DNA of 64,000 nucleotides from assembly GCF_905115235.1 (NCBI RefSeq), contig NC_051850.1:25669010-25733009 (forward strand), written 5' to 3'. Below the pieces are notes generated by a model. It saw only the letters and a list, made by a program, of their open reading frames with translations. It ran no database searches and was not told the origin of the DNA. This DNA is from Hermetia illucens. Lineage: Eukaryota > Arthropoda > Insecta > Diptera > Stratiomyidae. Shown here one piece after another: positions 10,926 through 24,099 of the stretch (the stretch's first letter is position 1; each line of letters opens with the position of its first letter). The position numbers and the translations under genes were made by a program.

Positions 10926-12175
10926 GCTCCTATTCTGTTAAGGGGAAATCGCACCGCGTCCTTAAAGAACTATTTTGCCCATTTTGCTGGTTATAGTGCA
11001 CCTACTTATCATGGTATGTTAAGCAAACCTATAACCGTCAGGAATTTCAGTATATTCCCTACTTTGCATCTGGTATTAAATGTTCTCCCAGATGCCTCGA
11101 CATAGTTTGCACAAGTGCCCAAAACGTGTATAGAGTTTTCTTTACACCCCGCACAGAACCTACAGGCAGTGTCCGTAGATATCTCTACCATCCCTTGATG
11201 ATAGCTTAGCCGACAGTAACCAGTGAGAGTTCCCACTATGATTCGCTGGTTCTTTTTGGTGAGGTTCAAACAGCACTTTGTGCGCTTGGGATCGTATTCC
11301 CCAATAAACACTCTGGACTGGTCCATTCCTGATAGACACACCCGGTGCAGTTCCCTCAACTGTTCCTCTTCATTTTTTAATAGCATAGTTTCCGATTCCA
11401 CAGAAGGATTCTGGTCTGTGTAAAGGCGTCTCTGGTCCCTTCTTGGTTAGTTCGTCCGCTGCCTTATTGCTTTCCAAGCCAACATTACATGGACCCACTA
11501 GTATCCACACCTTATTGAGCAAGCCGAGCGTATTCCGTTTCTCAAGGCATTCCCATACCAGTTTAGACTTCACGTGGTTGGACGTCAGTGCCTTGATCGC
11601 TGCTTGGCTATCATTCAGAATAGCAATGTTTTGTCCCCTGTAGTTTCTTTGGAGATTAAGGGAAGCATATCTGTCTATTGCATGTATTTCCGCTTGGAAT
11701 ATGCTAGTATGCTTACATATTGTAGTACATTTTCCTTGGACCAATGACACTGGCACCCACTCCCTCTGCTGTGAGGGATCGGTCCGTATACCAAGTAATC
11801 AATTGATGGTTTAAGGCGTATGTCCCAGCCACGCTCACTCAGTTTGTCTTGTTACCTTAAACCTCGGTGTTATACCTTGGTATCAATAATTCAGGATACC
11901 ACCTAGAAGGAATATCAATCTTCCTTCGACAACTACATTCTTTTTTCCTGCTGTGGACCTACAAGTCAGCAGAGCTCTCGTAGCTTCTCGGAAAGTATTT
12001 ATGACGTGTGTGCGATATGTTGTCGAATGCTCCTTCGATATCCAAAAACGCACCCAGTGCTATTTGCTACTTTGGCATCCCGTAGTACATCCATCAGCTG
12101 ATACAGAGAGAGTTTCAGTTGACCGTTCTGCTTGTAAGCTTGTTGACTGATGTAGGGGATTACGTTTTAGAACAT
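10926..12175 (-). mobile_element. LOA/R1-group LINE 3' half with RNase H
   Basis: Read on the minus strand, the order is an RT palm remnant (FLDIEGAFDNISHT, near 12070), an RNase H domain (FQAEIHAIDRYA, IAILNDSQAAIKAL, GLESNKAADELTKKG, 11700-11430), a Cys-rich C-terminus (GYCRLSYH, DTACRFCAGCKENSIHVLG) and a 3' UTR ending CCTTAACAGAATAGG. The same 3' end recurs near 12485 (minus) and 41710 (plus). The frames are disrupted in several places. RNase H plus this C-terminal finger points to the I/LOA/R1 group; I cannot fix the clade without a tree. Confidence 0.75.
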
Positions 12176-12188
12176 TATTTCTAATATA

Positions 12189-12477
12189 TTAATCATAATC
12201 GTTGGCGCAACAATCCAATTGGATCAGGGACTTGAAATGCGTTAGAGCGCTTCATTGAACACTGTAACTATACAAAACCAGATTACAATACCCTGTAGGA
12301 GGCAATGTGGTCAGCATTACGTTCGACTGAGATTATTATCCTGATTTGACTCAGGAACTCATTCACAGCTGAGTCAACTGGTATCCGACGTTAAATCACG
12401 ATAAAATCCCACTGACCCCTGTGGGATTTGAATGTTCGACAGCTTTTTGCTCTAACCACTCAGCTATCTGGACAGAG
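12189..12477 (-). mobile_element. tRNA-derived SINE with target-site duplication
   Basis: On the minus strand this reads GTCCAGATAGCTGAGTGGTTAG at the head, and the same body as the other SINE copies, ending CGCCAACGATTATGATT. TTCTAATAT flanks it on both sides (12179-12187 and 12478-12486), a plausible 9-bp target-site duplication. It was inserted next to the 3' terminus of a LOA/R1-group LINE. Confidence 0.85.
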
Positions 12478-13600
12478 TTCTAATATTATTCTGTTAAGGA
12501 AAAATCGCATCACGTCCTTAAAGAACTATTGTGCCCCGGCTCTTATATAGTTGTGTATGGCCTTCCCCACCGTTTTGGGTACCAACGATGTTAAGCAAAT
12601 TGATCTGAAAGATTTACGATGAAAAGTATTCTTTTTAACCGCTTTCATAATAAAAACCACTTTTCCCAGTCTGCATGCCCTTGGTATATATCCCAGGGAT
12701 ATGCTACACCATCAGGAGAGAATCTACGATGATTTCTCTAGGCCTCACTGGATTAGTGATGGGAAAATACCATCTACTCCGGGTGATTTCAGTAATTTGA
12801 AAGTCCCCACTGACCACCTTACCCTAGTTTCTGAGCATACCTCTTTTGCTAATTTCCAGTTCTCCTTTCTTCCTCTGTTATTCGTTGTTGAGGTGTCAGG
12901 CGGCATGTTGTCGCCTGCCACCGTAAGGTAGGACCCCGAGAAATCAGTTCTGAGAAGCAAGTGTACTCTGTCCTCCTTATTCTCGGTAAATGTCCCATCT
13001 TCCTACTTCAAACAGACAGAGGATATTGCCCCGTTTTTGGATACAGCCTTGTAAAGCCTGCTTCTGTGATTTGTTCGATCCGTTTACAGAATTCCCTGAA
13101 GCTGTTCCGTTTCGCTTCCCTGATCGCGTTGCTATACGCAGTCAGTGCGTTTTTGTACCTCCATCAGCCTCTGGTTTGGCTTGCCCGGTTGAAGAGTTTT
13201 CGTACCTCTGTTCTCATTCTGGCTAAGTTCCTGTTCCACTATGGAACATCGCTTGTTGATTGCGTAAATGACGAATGTGTTGAGGTTTTCCAGCACTATT
13301 TCTAGTTCTAGTTTCTAGTTCACTCTTGATGTCACCCCTTGCCCCCCTTGCTGGTGAGCAATGTTGTTGCTAAGGGGCGATGCATAGGATTCTAAATCCG
13401 TTCTCCTGAGACTGCTTATTATTCTTTTTATTTCGGAGTTACCCTCAATGTCGAATCTGATTATTCTGTGATCAGACATAGATGGCTCGACACCCTCCAA
13501 TTCTTGACTAGCCCGTTCATTAGAGACCAGTGTTATGTCTAATACCTCCCGCTCCTGCCGACAATATTCCTGCAAGTACTCTGCTTTTCGCCAGAATAAA
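12478..13600 (-). mobile_element. LOA/R1-group LINE remnant (endonuclease to RT start, then 3' end)
   Basis: From high to low coordinates the minus strand gives the endonuclease C-terminus (EVLDITLVSN, EPSMSDHRIIRFDIEG, 13570-13430), a linker, the RT entry (KLLKSPGVDGIFPSLIQ, near 12760), and GYIPRACRLGKVVFI with degenerate ICLTSL (near 12650). It then goes straight into a 3' UTR like that at 10.93 kb. The RT palm, RNase H and C-terminus are missing. The frames are disrupted. Confidence 0.7.
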
Positions 13601-13689
13601 CTTTGCGGTACCCATGTTCGGTTCTGGCAGGAAAAGTTTGGTGTGTTTAGAGCATTTAGGCTCTGACACCTGTCATTGCGGGAAGCTTG

Positions 13690-14520
13690 TTCCCAGTTTT
13701 GAAGACAGACTTAGCAAATGCTTCTGATACTCCAACTGCTGTTTCCGGTCCCTGCATAGGGGAGATTTGACTCCTCTTCCGCTAAAGCATCCGAGATTTC
13801 ATTTCCCTCTACGCCACAATGACCAGGTACCCTGAGTAGCTCCACCGTATTGAATCTAGAGATAAAGTTCAAATGGTTTCTGCATACCTGACCAATTTTT
13901 GAGGTGATTAAAGGACTACTCAACGCCCTCAATGCAGCTTGGCTGTCATTGCAGATTGCGATGTGCCTGCACTTCAACCACTCGTTAATCACCCAGTTTT
14001 CCGCCCTTAGGATCGCATAAACTTCGGCTTGAAAAACCATTGCAACACCACAAGTCTCTCCAAACCTTTCATCAAGAATGAAGTAAACCTGATTTGTCTG
14101 AAGTTCTTTGGATTATAATAGTCATCTTTCTCAGGTTTCGGTATGAAGACTGCCTTAACCTTTTGCTAAGAGGAAGCAACAGATCCTCGAAAAATATTTC
14201 TTAGAGGTTACTGTAAGTGCTCCATACCCTCCTTTAGCATTGCCGGATAGAAGCCATCCATGCCACGTGCTTTGAAATGTTCAAAGAGCCGTGTGGGAGC
14301 TCTCACCTTTTCATAAGTAACAACAGCTTTCGCAGTATTCCAGTTCCCTTTGCAGCAGTTGCGTATTGAAGGGGTCGGAAGAACCGTCAACTCTCCCTCT
14401 GCCACTTCACTTACCCGTTCTCCCTGGTGGTGTACTTCCAGGAGTGTCTGTACTAAATCCAGTCTGGAACTCGTGAAAATATTGTCGGGTTTTCTAAGAG
14501 AGCCCAACTTGGCCGACTCA
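13690..14520 (-). mobile_element. LOA/R1-group LINE remnant (RT fingers joined to RNase H)
   Basis: On the minus strand an RT entry segment (HFKARGMDGFYPAMLKEG, near 14250) leads to KAVFIPKPEKDDYYNPKNF and FTSFLMKGLERLV (near 14080). RNase H follows almost at once: VFQAEVYAILRAENW, IAICNDSQAALRAL, RVPGHCGVEGNEISDALAEE (14040-13740). The RT palm with its catalytic aspartates is absent, so this copy is an internal deletion. Confidence 0.75.
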
Positions 14521-17110
14521 TCCCTTTTGAGCTCTTCGCCTGCTAGTTCCTCACAGCACGGTCTAAAGGAGTCTCGTTTCGAACGAAATTTTTAGCAATG
14601 TATAGCAAACGCAACAGATACATATATACACCATTTTGAACATCTTCAAAATATGGGTCAGTTCTAGATCTCATAACTGGATATGGGTGGAGCAACATTT
14701 TTATAACGAAGCCCCAGCTGTTTAAAAGGACGATGCGATGAGTCTTCCGCATGTAAATTAGCTACAAACATACTAAAGTATCCAATTCAGGCTATATATT
14801 TCCAAACAATCATCTCCAGTGTAATTATCAGGAAGATATGTATTATTCAAATTAATGTTAAAACTGCAAATGTGCCACCACAGACATTTTTTAACAGCAG
14901 GTATCCTTCTCAGAACATCAACGCCTAAGTGTTAGGGTGAAGAAATCTTGCGTGTATACATAAATAGGAGACACTATTCATGAACCAAACAAAAGACTTA
15001 AGCGAGCAACTTGTTTTAAATTTTTCTTATTTTGAAAACTATTTAAAAAATAATATAACACAATTTAAGGAATTACAACATAAAATTTGTTATCCATTTC
15101 GAGAAAATAAACGATTCAAAAATAAATCAAATAACTATAACCAAAAAAATATGTTTGTATTGTGCCTGAAACAAAAGAGTTAAGCCAGAAACTTGAATGA
15201 TTTTACTAGAAATGTCAAAATACAATCACATAAGGGGGGAGATGCCGGTAATCGGTTCAGAAAACTCAGAATTTTGTTTTTCATGTAAACATTTTGATAT
15301 CTACCATATAATAAACGGGCAGGATATTCTCTGAAAATTTCAAATCGAAATTTGGAATGATTTTGAATTTATACGCAGTTATTCGATGTGCCCGCATTTC
15401 TACCAGAAGAGAGTGTCGGCCTTCTCATACTCACAACTTGTCATAGTCTTCCACATTCTGACTCGTTTTAATGAGGATTAGCTGTTATGTAGAAGCCGTG
15501 GCATCTCTGCATTTACCTCTTTTAGGTCTCCTTGTTTAAATGACGAGCGAATGAGGGATTCATTTCTTTGTATGCAGCATATTTCCATTCACCTCCCTAC
15601 TTCAACACTTCCATTTCTCGTCTTGCAACTCCATTTTTACCATCCCGACATCCACACATTTGACAATAGTAGTTCAAAAATTTCTATTTTCACGAATTTA
15701 TCTACAAAACATTATCACTTTTCAACTCCCCAGAAAGCCCTGAAATTCACTTAAAAATTGCAAGGTTAATATTTTTCAAATAAACATATATTCTCCTTTG
15801 TTGTTGTTTTTACTCATAATTCTATATCATGCTGCATATTGCTAAATGCAATCCTAACGCTTGTTTTTGACGAGTTAGAAACCCGTTTGAGACTAGCGGA
15901 TGTTGGTTAGTGTGGTTTGAGTGGTGTTTTTGGGCAAGAGCTGGAAACCGCTGCTTCGAACTAACTATAACCGCATTGTGTAGATAATAGGAAGTTATTA
16001 AATGAAAAACAAAAATTGCTTGCTGTCTTTCAGCAAAGTGGCTCTTTGTGTGAAGCACACGGCCCTGAAATTGAATATACTTGGAGCACACCATTGACAC
16101 CGGGAATACTTGTACTGATTGCCGCAAGGTGCTTGCGATTTCCTACTTCCTTCAACCAGAAATGCCCAAATACCTATGATGATTGCTTGGGGTATGTAGG
16201 CGTTTTTGGCCTACGTAAGATATTCTAACTGCACCGCTGATGAACACGCTTTAAATAAATTGTAGTTTTGTGGGATTACAAGAGTTATTTTAACCTAGGA
16301 AAGTGAGTCTCACTTCGGATTTCGTCTTATACGGTCTTCATTTTTCTAAACCCAATGCGATCTTTTGTGTTGCATGTCAGCATAGAGGATAAGGCAAAAA
16401 ATATCCATATCAATATTCCATGTGCATGCTTACTCACCCACAGTGAAGCTACAGTACTTGCTATAGAGCAGTATTGTAGGAAAGGCAAAATTTCAAGCAT
16501 ACTTTTAAGGTTGGCTTTGCGGAATGACTGTGAAGCCTCACTTGATTGAATAATGCAATTATTTATACTTTATACTTAGATGGGAATTGAATCGCTGGTG
16601 CATTATCTTTTATCTTTTCTCCATCCCAGTTGTTTGCAATTTGCCATGAGTTTACTATAAACCGGGAACCCCGATGCAAGCAAACAGCTGCCTTTTGCAA
16701 AAAAGAGCCTGGCATTCATGGTTAGATTGTCAAGATCAAGGTCAATTATAGGACTTAAGATTGATAGAAAAATGGAATAAAACTGAAAGACAGTAATGGT
16801 GGATGATAAGCCTGCGATAATGGAAGTCGCAAATCATAAAATAGAGAACTCAATAGCTAGGGCAGTTCAGCAAGACGGAATTCAATACTCTTCTGGTCAC
16901 AGGCCTAATATTGATGCAATTGAGACGGTATGATATCATCATTTACTGTATGAAACTATAATTTTAGCCATCTGGCTTTTAGTCGTTCGACTTTGATTTT
17001 GCGACAAATTTTAACTAGCTAATTCTCGTTAACGAAAATTCTACGATCACATTATTGAAGACGCCCCCTCTTAGCGTTTTCACAATAGACAAAACTCGAT
17101 ATCAATCCAC
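14521..17110. other. Unassigned, mostly AT-rich intergenic DNA
   Basis: No gene, RNA or element family is recognised in this 2.6 kb. Very A/T-rich parts occur at 14980-15180 and 15600-15830. The open frames are short and free of motifs. Confidence 0.4.
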
Positions 17111-18690
17111 GATCATCATCATAAACGACGCAATAACCGGTATTTATTTTAGGCCTGCCTTTGTAAGAAACTCCAGACATCTCGGTCTGACGCCGAGGTC
17201 TACCAATTCGATATACCTAAAAGCTGTTTGGCGTCCTGATTTACGTCATCGCTCCATCTGAGGCCATACCCTCATTAATTTTCCGAGCTTGATCATCCTC
17301 ACCCATACGGTTTAGGTGACCGGCCCATCGCAACTTATTTTGCAGGATTTTATCTACAAGCAGATAGTCGTGGTATTGCTCATGTATAATAGAAGGCCAA
17401 ATTTCTTTAGGGAATTAGTTCCTCAAATACAATTAAAAGCTTGCAATTTTTTTTGCTGAAACCAAAAGTCTCCGAGAAAATCATCGGGACTAGCAAGATC
17501 ATTGGCTTGTACAGGTAAAGTTTTGACCCGATGGTGAGACATTTAAACCAAAACAGTCAACAACCGTGCGCGGATTTCATCGTCGCAACTGTTATCAGTT
17601 CTGATTTTTGACCCGAGATATTAGACATTATCTACGGTCTCAAGGTTATAGTTTCATATCTTTATTGGTCTTTGGTTTGCACTTCATCTTACCTTCATTT
17701 ATCGCCCTACCTGTTCCGGTTGTTCTCCCCATAATTTCAATATCGCCAGCATAAGCCAGTAGTTTGGTGGACTTGAAAAAGACGGCGCCTCTCGCAATTA
17801 CATTACCATCGCGAAACACATTTTCCAGGACCAGATTAAAAAGAATGCACTCCGTTATATTTCCCTTTTATGTATTGGACTCGTTCTCAGTTGTCCCATA
17901 TATTGAGCTTCAGTTGACGAACCGCTTGGTGAAAATGGTTACCTCCATATTTTGCCAATTAGGTTGGCGAATTATGGCTTTTAAACCGATGAATTGCAGC
18001 GACTGTTTCTTTCATGTTGCGGAAGGCTGCGTTGTGGCTTCAGTATTCACTATCATCTGATTTTTAGAGGGGATTTTAGGCGGTGTTGTAATTCATACCT
18101 CGAGTACAAAGCCAACAAGGTAGTGATCCGAGTCTATATTGGGTCATCAATATATTCTGATATTCATTACGGCTAATAGGTGGCGGTACTCAATCAACAC
18201 GTGGTCAATTTGGTTTAAAGCGGTCACTTCTGGAGAGCCCATCTGCGTTTGTAGACTGCTTTTCGCGCAAACCACGTACTTCCAACAACCACTTCTTAGG
18301 AAATTGCAAACTGTTATTCAGTCAGCAGTCTTTCTAAATTCTCCAAATATTATTTTCATATCATAGTCAGGGCAGGGTTTCAAGGTTCGCCTCTAGTGCC
18401 CTGTAGAAGATACCCTTCTTTCCTCTGTAGTAGTGTGAACGTTTGAAGCTTCTATTTCCTTCCTCGCAAGTGCAGAATGCATCGCCTCCGCCTTCCGGTT
18501 ATGTTCTCAAAGGCGATAGTAGCAGGTTTCACTGTTTGGCTGACTACGAAACCTACTCCAAGCATATAGTTTACTGAATGGCCACTACAATATATGCTGT
18601 AATGGCTATTCTTCAGAAAACTAACCCCTGTCCACCGCATCTCTTGTAACGCTGTTATATTGGAAATGGGTGTCGGCTAGCTGCTGGGGA
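17111..18690 (-). mobile_element. RTE-clade LINE, internally deleted copy
   Basis: The minus strand starts in the endonuclease (QQLADTHFQYN, then MRWTGVSFLKNSHYSIYCSGH, LGVGFVVSQTVKPA, 18640-18460). It passes to scrambled RT pieces and ends with the family's 3' UTR (TTAGGTATATCGAATTGGTAG; TATGATGATGATCG tail at 17111-17125). It is 5'-truncated and carries many stops and frameshifts. Confidence 0.75.
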
Positions 18691-20277
18691 CTACCCTTTG
18701 ACCATGAATACAACCGTATTATACGACTGACATACTTGACGATTTTCATCTCCTTACCACCAGGCTCCGTTCATTGTTTTTGGGAGTCGGCTAATGCTAT
18801 GAACTATAGAGAGCAACAAGGTGAACGAACGTACATTGATGCGATCGGCACTTGAGGAATGCCATTTCCTTCATACCTTGAATGCTGATAGTCTTCATCT
18901 AAGGTACATAAATCGATTAGTTGCAGGTATATCTCCGCCACTAATAGTGATATTGCCGTTTTCATGAGGTTGGTCTTCAATAACTGTTTTATTCAGATTT
19001 ATTCAGAGATGGTGCGAAATGCACTGCCCAGAGAAGCAGCGTATGCAATTTATAGACTCTAAAATCGACCCCTGACTCTTCAAACACTCCCCACTATTAC
19101 TTCTAGAAGGGAACTTTCCATTAGACCCTCATGATCCATATTTTTGAGTTTTCGTTACTCTTGAATATTTCATTATGAGCTGAGTTTTTCGTCAATCCTA
19201 AAAGGATGCCTATCAATCCCTCTTTGGTATTGTCCTTCTTCCAGTCGTTCGTGATCACGGTTGCTTTTCTACTCTACTCAAGTTCACGCTTCTTACTGTC
19301 TCATTGCACAGACAATAAAAAGCTTGTCTACCTTGCTCTCTTTCGCCGTCCTCTTGTCAGTCCAAAACTTACATCAACTACCGAGTAGTAGTGAATCGAT
19401 CGACGATTAGGAACAAGTGAAATGATTATTTCATACCCGGTGGATGAAGTCCAGTGGAGCAGTCCTTTTCCATCAATATCCATTCTCCCTGCGTCCAACA
19501 CTTTATGCTGGACACCGTAGAATGTAATACGTAAAATCACATATTCGGCCAAATTTATTTACCCCCATCTAGAATGGGCTTCAGAATGTCTTCATCATCA
19601 ATATCAATAGGAGCTATCTGACGTCCTGGCCTACCCCATCGCCCCATCTGTAGTAGGGTACGCCACGTATTCTTTTTCTACTATAAATTTCGCATATCGG
19701 TTTTTGGAAAAAAATTTTATTTTAACGCCCTCTTCCCCTCCTCCTCTCTAACCCAACAAATAGCACATTTATCTTTCGCCTTCAGTTGGTGGGATCTCTA
19801 ACTCGCCACTATTCTGGTTGTTGAGCTATTTATTAGAATAGTCAATCGATCGTCCCGATATGCCATACGATCGGAAATTAAAATTCCTTTTTGACTCAGC
19901 AGGATGAACATCCCCTCAGACTTCCGGAGCTGCTGCGATTGCTTATTGTTTTTGTTGTGCTCACAACTCTGTTGAATTTTCCAGGCTTGGTTTCTTTAAC
20001 TGTGAAATCATTTTCCAGCTCGACAGAGTTGCTTGCGTTAACAAAGATTGATACTTTGCCGCGTATCCAACATTCTTCCGCTCTACTGCTAGCTTATAAT
20101 CATCAATGAGCTAACCCTTCGGACCACTTTATGATTAAGGCTACAACCGGTAGTCGCCTTTGATAAAGCTGTCTATGCTAATATACTCTTTAGTCCTCTC
20201 AAAAGCTCGTAGAGTTATGTAAACATATATAACGCAAGCAATTTTAACAAAACTGATTATTTTAAATTATATAATTC
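18691..20277. other. Unassigned intergenic DNA
   Basis: No supported gene or repeat. The short open frames at 18670, 19206 and 19891 lack motifs. The 3' flank of gene B starts near 20255. Confidence 0.35.
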
Positions 20278-20303
20278 TTTATTAACAAAGTCAGTCCAAC
20301 AAT

Positions 20304-20863
20304 TTAATGAGCAGCCTTCTTCTTCCAGAGACCACCATATCCCCAGGCTGGGGCGGCATAAGCGTGGCTTCCCCATCCGTATCCGTGGGAAACAACTGGG
20401 GCAGCGATAGCATGGCCAGCAATAGCTGGGGCAGCATAAGCATGAGCAGCAATAGCTGGAGCAGCAACAGCGTGGCTGACGACTGGAGCAGCAACAGCAT
20501 GACCAGCATAAGCAGCAACAGCTGGAGCAGCAACGGCGTGGCTTACGACGGGAGCAGCGACAGCATGGCTAACAACTGGAGCAGAGTAGGCAGCAACAGC
20601 TGGGGCAGCTACAGCATGTCCCCATCCTCCAGCATAACCTACTCCATGTCCCCATCCACCAGCATAACCGACTCCATGTCCCCATCCCAAACCACCGGCA
20701 TAACCGAGTCCATTTCCCCATCCGTATCCATGGGCGACTGGAGCAACATATCCGGCTGAAGCGGCGCCGATGAGAGCAAGAGCCAAAACTAAGAATTTCT
20801 GTAAATTCAAATCCCAACATTACAAATGCTGCGATATCCTTGTGATCCTTTTCAACTCACCAT
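20304..20863 (-). CDS. Cuticle-type AAPV-repeat secreted protein, gene B (long form)
   Basis: The coding parts are ATG at 20861-20863 and exon 2 at 20304-20798, around a 62-nt intron (20799-20860). The product is 165 residues. After a 16-residue signal peptide there are three GW(G)HGVGYAGG-type units (residues about 38-62) and then alternating AAPAVAAY, VVSHAVAAP and AHAYAAPAIAGH units. It ends in GYGWGSHAYAAPAWGYGG and a KKKAAH tail. Alanine, valine, histidine and glycine dominate, with no cysteine. AATAAA is on the minus strand at 20278-20283. By eye it differs from gene D at one residue (I for V before the last AAPVVSHGYGWG) and from C at three. Confidence 0.92.
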
Positions 20864-20902
20864 GATGCTGTTTGGTGTTATCTTCTGGATAAATGAACCC
20901 TG

Positions 20903-20939
20903 ACTGATGATTAGTTCACTATCTAATGCCGTATTTATA
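20903..20939 (-). promoter_or_regulatory. Core promoter of gene B
   Basis: TATAAATA lies at 20932-20939 and Inr-like TCAGT at 20903-20907 on the minus strand. Confidence 0.78.
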
Positions 20940-20998
20940 TGATCAGATTAACCGAAAATTTCAAATTCAAAAGCAGCTCATAATATGCAAAATTTAGA

Positions 20999-21120
20999 TT
21001 GATTTCGAGGTCACAGTAGGCATCATGTTGCCGATTCACTGATTGTAAATATTTATCGGATATCTTCAATAGCCACCAATTTTTTGTCTCTGCAGAGTTT
21101 TGATTACAGCGAGTTGTTTG
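20999..21120 (-). promoter_or_regulatory. Upstream conserved block, gene B
   Basis: This block aligns with those of C-F: GATTTCGAGGTCA, CATCATGTTG, GTAAATATTTATC and a CAATTTTTTG/TGATTACAGCGAG end. It sits about 60-180 bp upstream of TATA and is a candidate shared control region. Confidence 0.6.
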
Positions 21121-21595
21121 TTAAAGATAAGCATTAAGTTCTCACTGAGGAAAGGTTGACTTAATTTAGAAAGACCGAGAGCCAATTATAAATATTTTTC
21201 AAATGCTCCCCAAAACTCGTTGTTTTCGGGTGGGAATTATGAATTTTTAGAATCCTAATTGAAATGACTTTTTGGCATTTAACGCAGACACATCATATTA
21301 AAATATTGACGTAAAACTTACAGAAAAGTTATGTTTCACTGCTAAGAATAGAAGCAGCGAAGTACCTGCCTTTTAAGTTTCTGGTGATTATCACTGATCA
21401 CATTTGTGTTCATTATCAAGTGATATTCGAACCGACAACATGACAAAATATGCTTCCGTTTTCTAAAAATACTTTCGAAACTCATGCCCTTAGATGTTTG
21501 TATTTTTATTCAAATGGAGAATAAATGAAATAATATTATTATTTGAATTTGAATCCTTAATGTAACGAACATAATTCAGCACACAAGAAAGATTG
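21121..21595. other. Upstream flank of gene B
   Basis: Weaker homology to the flanks of C-E continues to about 21400, including a gapped match to the ATTTAACRCACCCATCA segment. No coding content is seen. Confidence 0.4.
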
Positions 21596-23917
21596 GTGGT
21601 CGAAGTGTAGTATAGGTCGCGAGGGGAAACGTGGATTAGTACCCGCGATCGAGCATAAAACCTGGAAAATGCCTGCTGAAATAACACCAATAGCTCTACT
21701 ACCAAACCCTATCTCCAACTCCGCGTGATGATCGCTGGGACTTCTTTCTTAACGAAGAGCCGCAGACGAAGAAGGATAAAGACGAGCCTCATGCGTCTAA
21801 AAACGGGACAAATTATACCAGCTGGTCCTCCAGGCTGGGGGTTGCGTAAGGCTGACAACGCTACACGGAAAATAACCTGTCACGAAACCACAACAAGAGC
21901 CTCGAAGTGGAGGGATTTTGCAGCGACTAACCCACAACGAAAACGGAAAGTTTGCGCATTTTCTCGTAGAACATGCGTCCCTGGACAGACCAAGTGATGT
22001 TAAGCAGCTAGCTTAACTTACTCTGTCCTAATATAAGGCTGATGTAACAGCATTGCAAGAGATGCGCTGGACAGGGACCGGTTTCCTGTAGAAGAGCTGA
22101 TACGCCATATATTATAGCGGCTATCCAACCATGTGGATGGCCGCAAATAAACGTGGGCCTCTCCAGATGAGACCAATTTCAAGCAAATTGAGCATGTGTC
22201 GATTGAACACCGCCACCCCTCAAGCCTTTATGAATGTCAGAACATATAGCGGGGGGGGGGGCAATATAGACTTAGATCGCCATCATTGGCGTGGTGCTCC
22301 GGGCACGAAAAACAACACCAACGACAATGCCCTCTGACAATCAGGTGAGGGCTAACACGGAAGCCATCCACAAGACAGCCTTCCGTAACACCTATAAGAG
22401 GGAAATGGATGCCGAAATAACCGCAGCCTACAAAAGTTATCGAGAAGAACGTTATCATTAATACGGCCACATAGATATTAGGCCCCAGTGGCAAGAAAAG
22501 TCGGAATGGCTGGTTCGACAATGAATGTAAGCTAGCAACAGATCGGAAGAATGCTGCATACCGAGTAATGTTACATTCTCGAAGAACGGGGGAACGCAAT
22601 GGACTCCGTTGAGCGGAGAAGCGACTTCACAGACGGCAGAAGCAAGACTGGAGAACTAAAAGGACTGTTAACTCAAAAAGTACAGGGAGCAATCACATCA
22701 AGTGCAGAAGTTCTACCAACAAGTCAGCAGGATAAAGCCTTATACACCTCGATGCTTATCTCGCTGGGACTACGAGGCAAATTTGATTTTCGACAAAATA
22801 GGTGTATTGAAACGATGGATTGAGTATTTTGATGATCTGCATAACAGCCAGAATATGGACGAATTGAAGGCTCCCGCCAACTGAAGGTGACGGATAAATA
22901 CCACCACCACCAAATATAGAAGAAACAGTCTATACAATCCATCAGCTTAAAAATCATAAGTCGTCAGGAACTGGTTAAATATGAAGGATACCAACTACAC
23001 TAAGTGATTCATCAACCTATGCTCAAGGTATGAGACAGGGAATCAATGTCTGACGATTGGTCACAACCCATTATATGACTTCTACATAAAAAGGAAGATA
23101 TCACAGCATCAGTTATAAAGGCATCCCATTACTAAGCACCATCTATAAGATACTCTTCGCTATCTTGCTAGGCTGGATATCCCCATGCGCCCAGAACATC
23201 ACCAATCCATACCAAACAGGTATCACTTCAGGTCAGATCAGATTTTCCCTCTACGATAAGAGATGGATAAGCTGTTGGAATATAGCCATCAGTTCCACCA
23301 TCTTTTCATCGACTATGACAGTAGAGCCAGGGTAAAACTGTACACGGCCATGGCAGAACACGGTATCTCAACGAAATTGGTAGGACTGGGCTGGTCCCGA
23401 CCAATGTGCGAGGCCAGATAAAAGCAACAAGATCACAGCACGGTTAATGGCTACAAACAGAGTCTATTTTAGCTTACAAAAATGATTTCGCTCGAATAAT
23501 CTCCCCCATAGGGTCAAAGCTCTTATTGTATTAGTCCTCATATATTGCTCGAAGGCCTAAGTTCTTAGCAAGAAAAATTGTGAACTCTTGGGTGCGTTCC
23601 AGTGAGAGAAATGTTTGGCCCCCTGAATGAGCCTTAATAAGGATGAAACCTATAAACACTATCATGACCGTCTGGATGGCAGGTTGCGGCGGGCGTGTGA
23701 CTTAATCCGTGTGTGGGGGGCAATATCTATGGCCGAAAAAGGAGACGAGGTAGACGCTGCCTGAGATGGTGCGACGGTATACGGCAGGATGTCAGACAGC
23801 TTTTAGGGATATCAAATTGGTTGATTTCGGCGCAAAAACGGATTGTCTGGAGTTCCTTACTAGGGCAGGTCTAGGTCCAATTGTTGTTGTTGCGCTATTG
23901 ATGATGATGATGATGAA
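21596..23917 (+). mobile_element. RTE-clade LINE, degenerate full-span copy
   Basis: The copy has the family leader (GTAGTATAGGTCGCGAGGGG), a decayed endonuclease with a large internal deletion, RT fragments, and the 3' UTR ending in (ATG)n at about 23900-23917. Many stops, frameshifts and a G11 run at 22251 show it is old. Both ends are recognisable, so it entered as a full-length or near full-length copy and then decayed. Confidence 0.82.
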
Positions 23918-24099
23918 AGGTAAGCACGAATTGGAGCCATGACTCTCTGTCATTTACAAATGGTACTTTGGAAGCTTGACAGTTGAATAATATCCTTTGC
24001 ATAACAAGAAATTATCAACTCAAGAAATTGTTGAATTTAAATATGTCTGAGGTCAGTACTATCAGTCAATAAAGAATCGCGTTGTGAAATTGTTTCACG

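Noticed and set aside
22250-22261. G11 run as a structural element
   Set aside because: It lies inside a decayed LINE copy and is best explained as local slippage.
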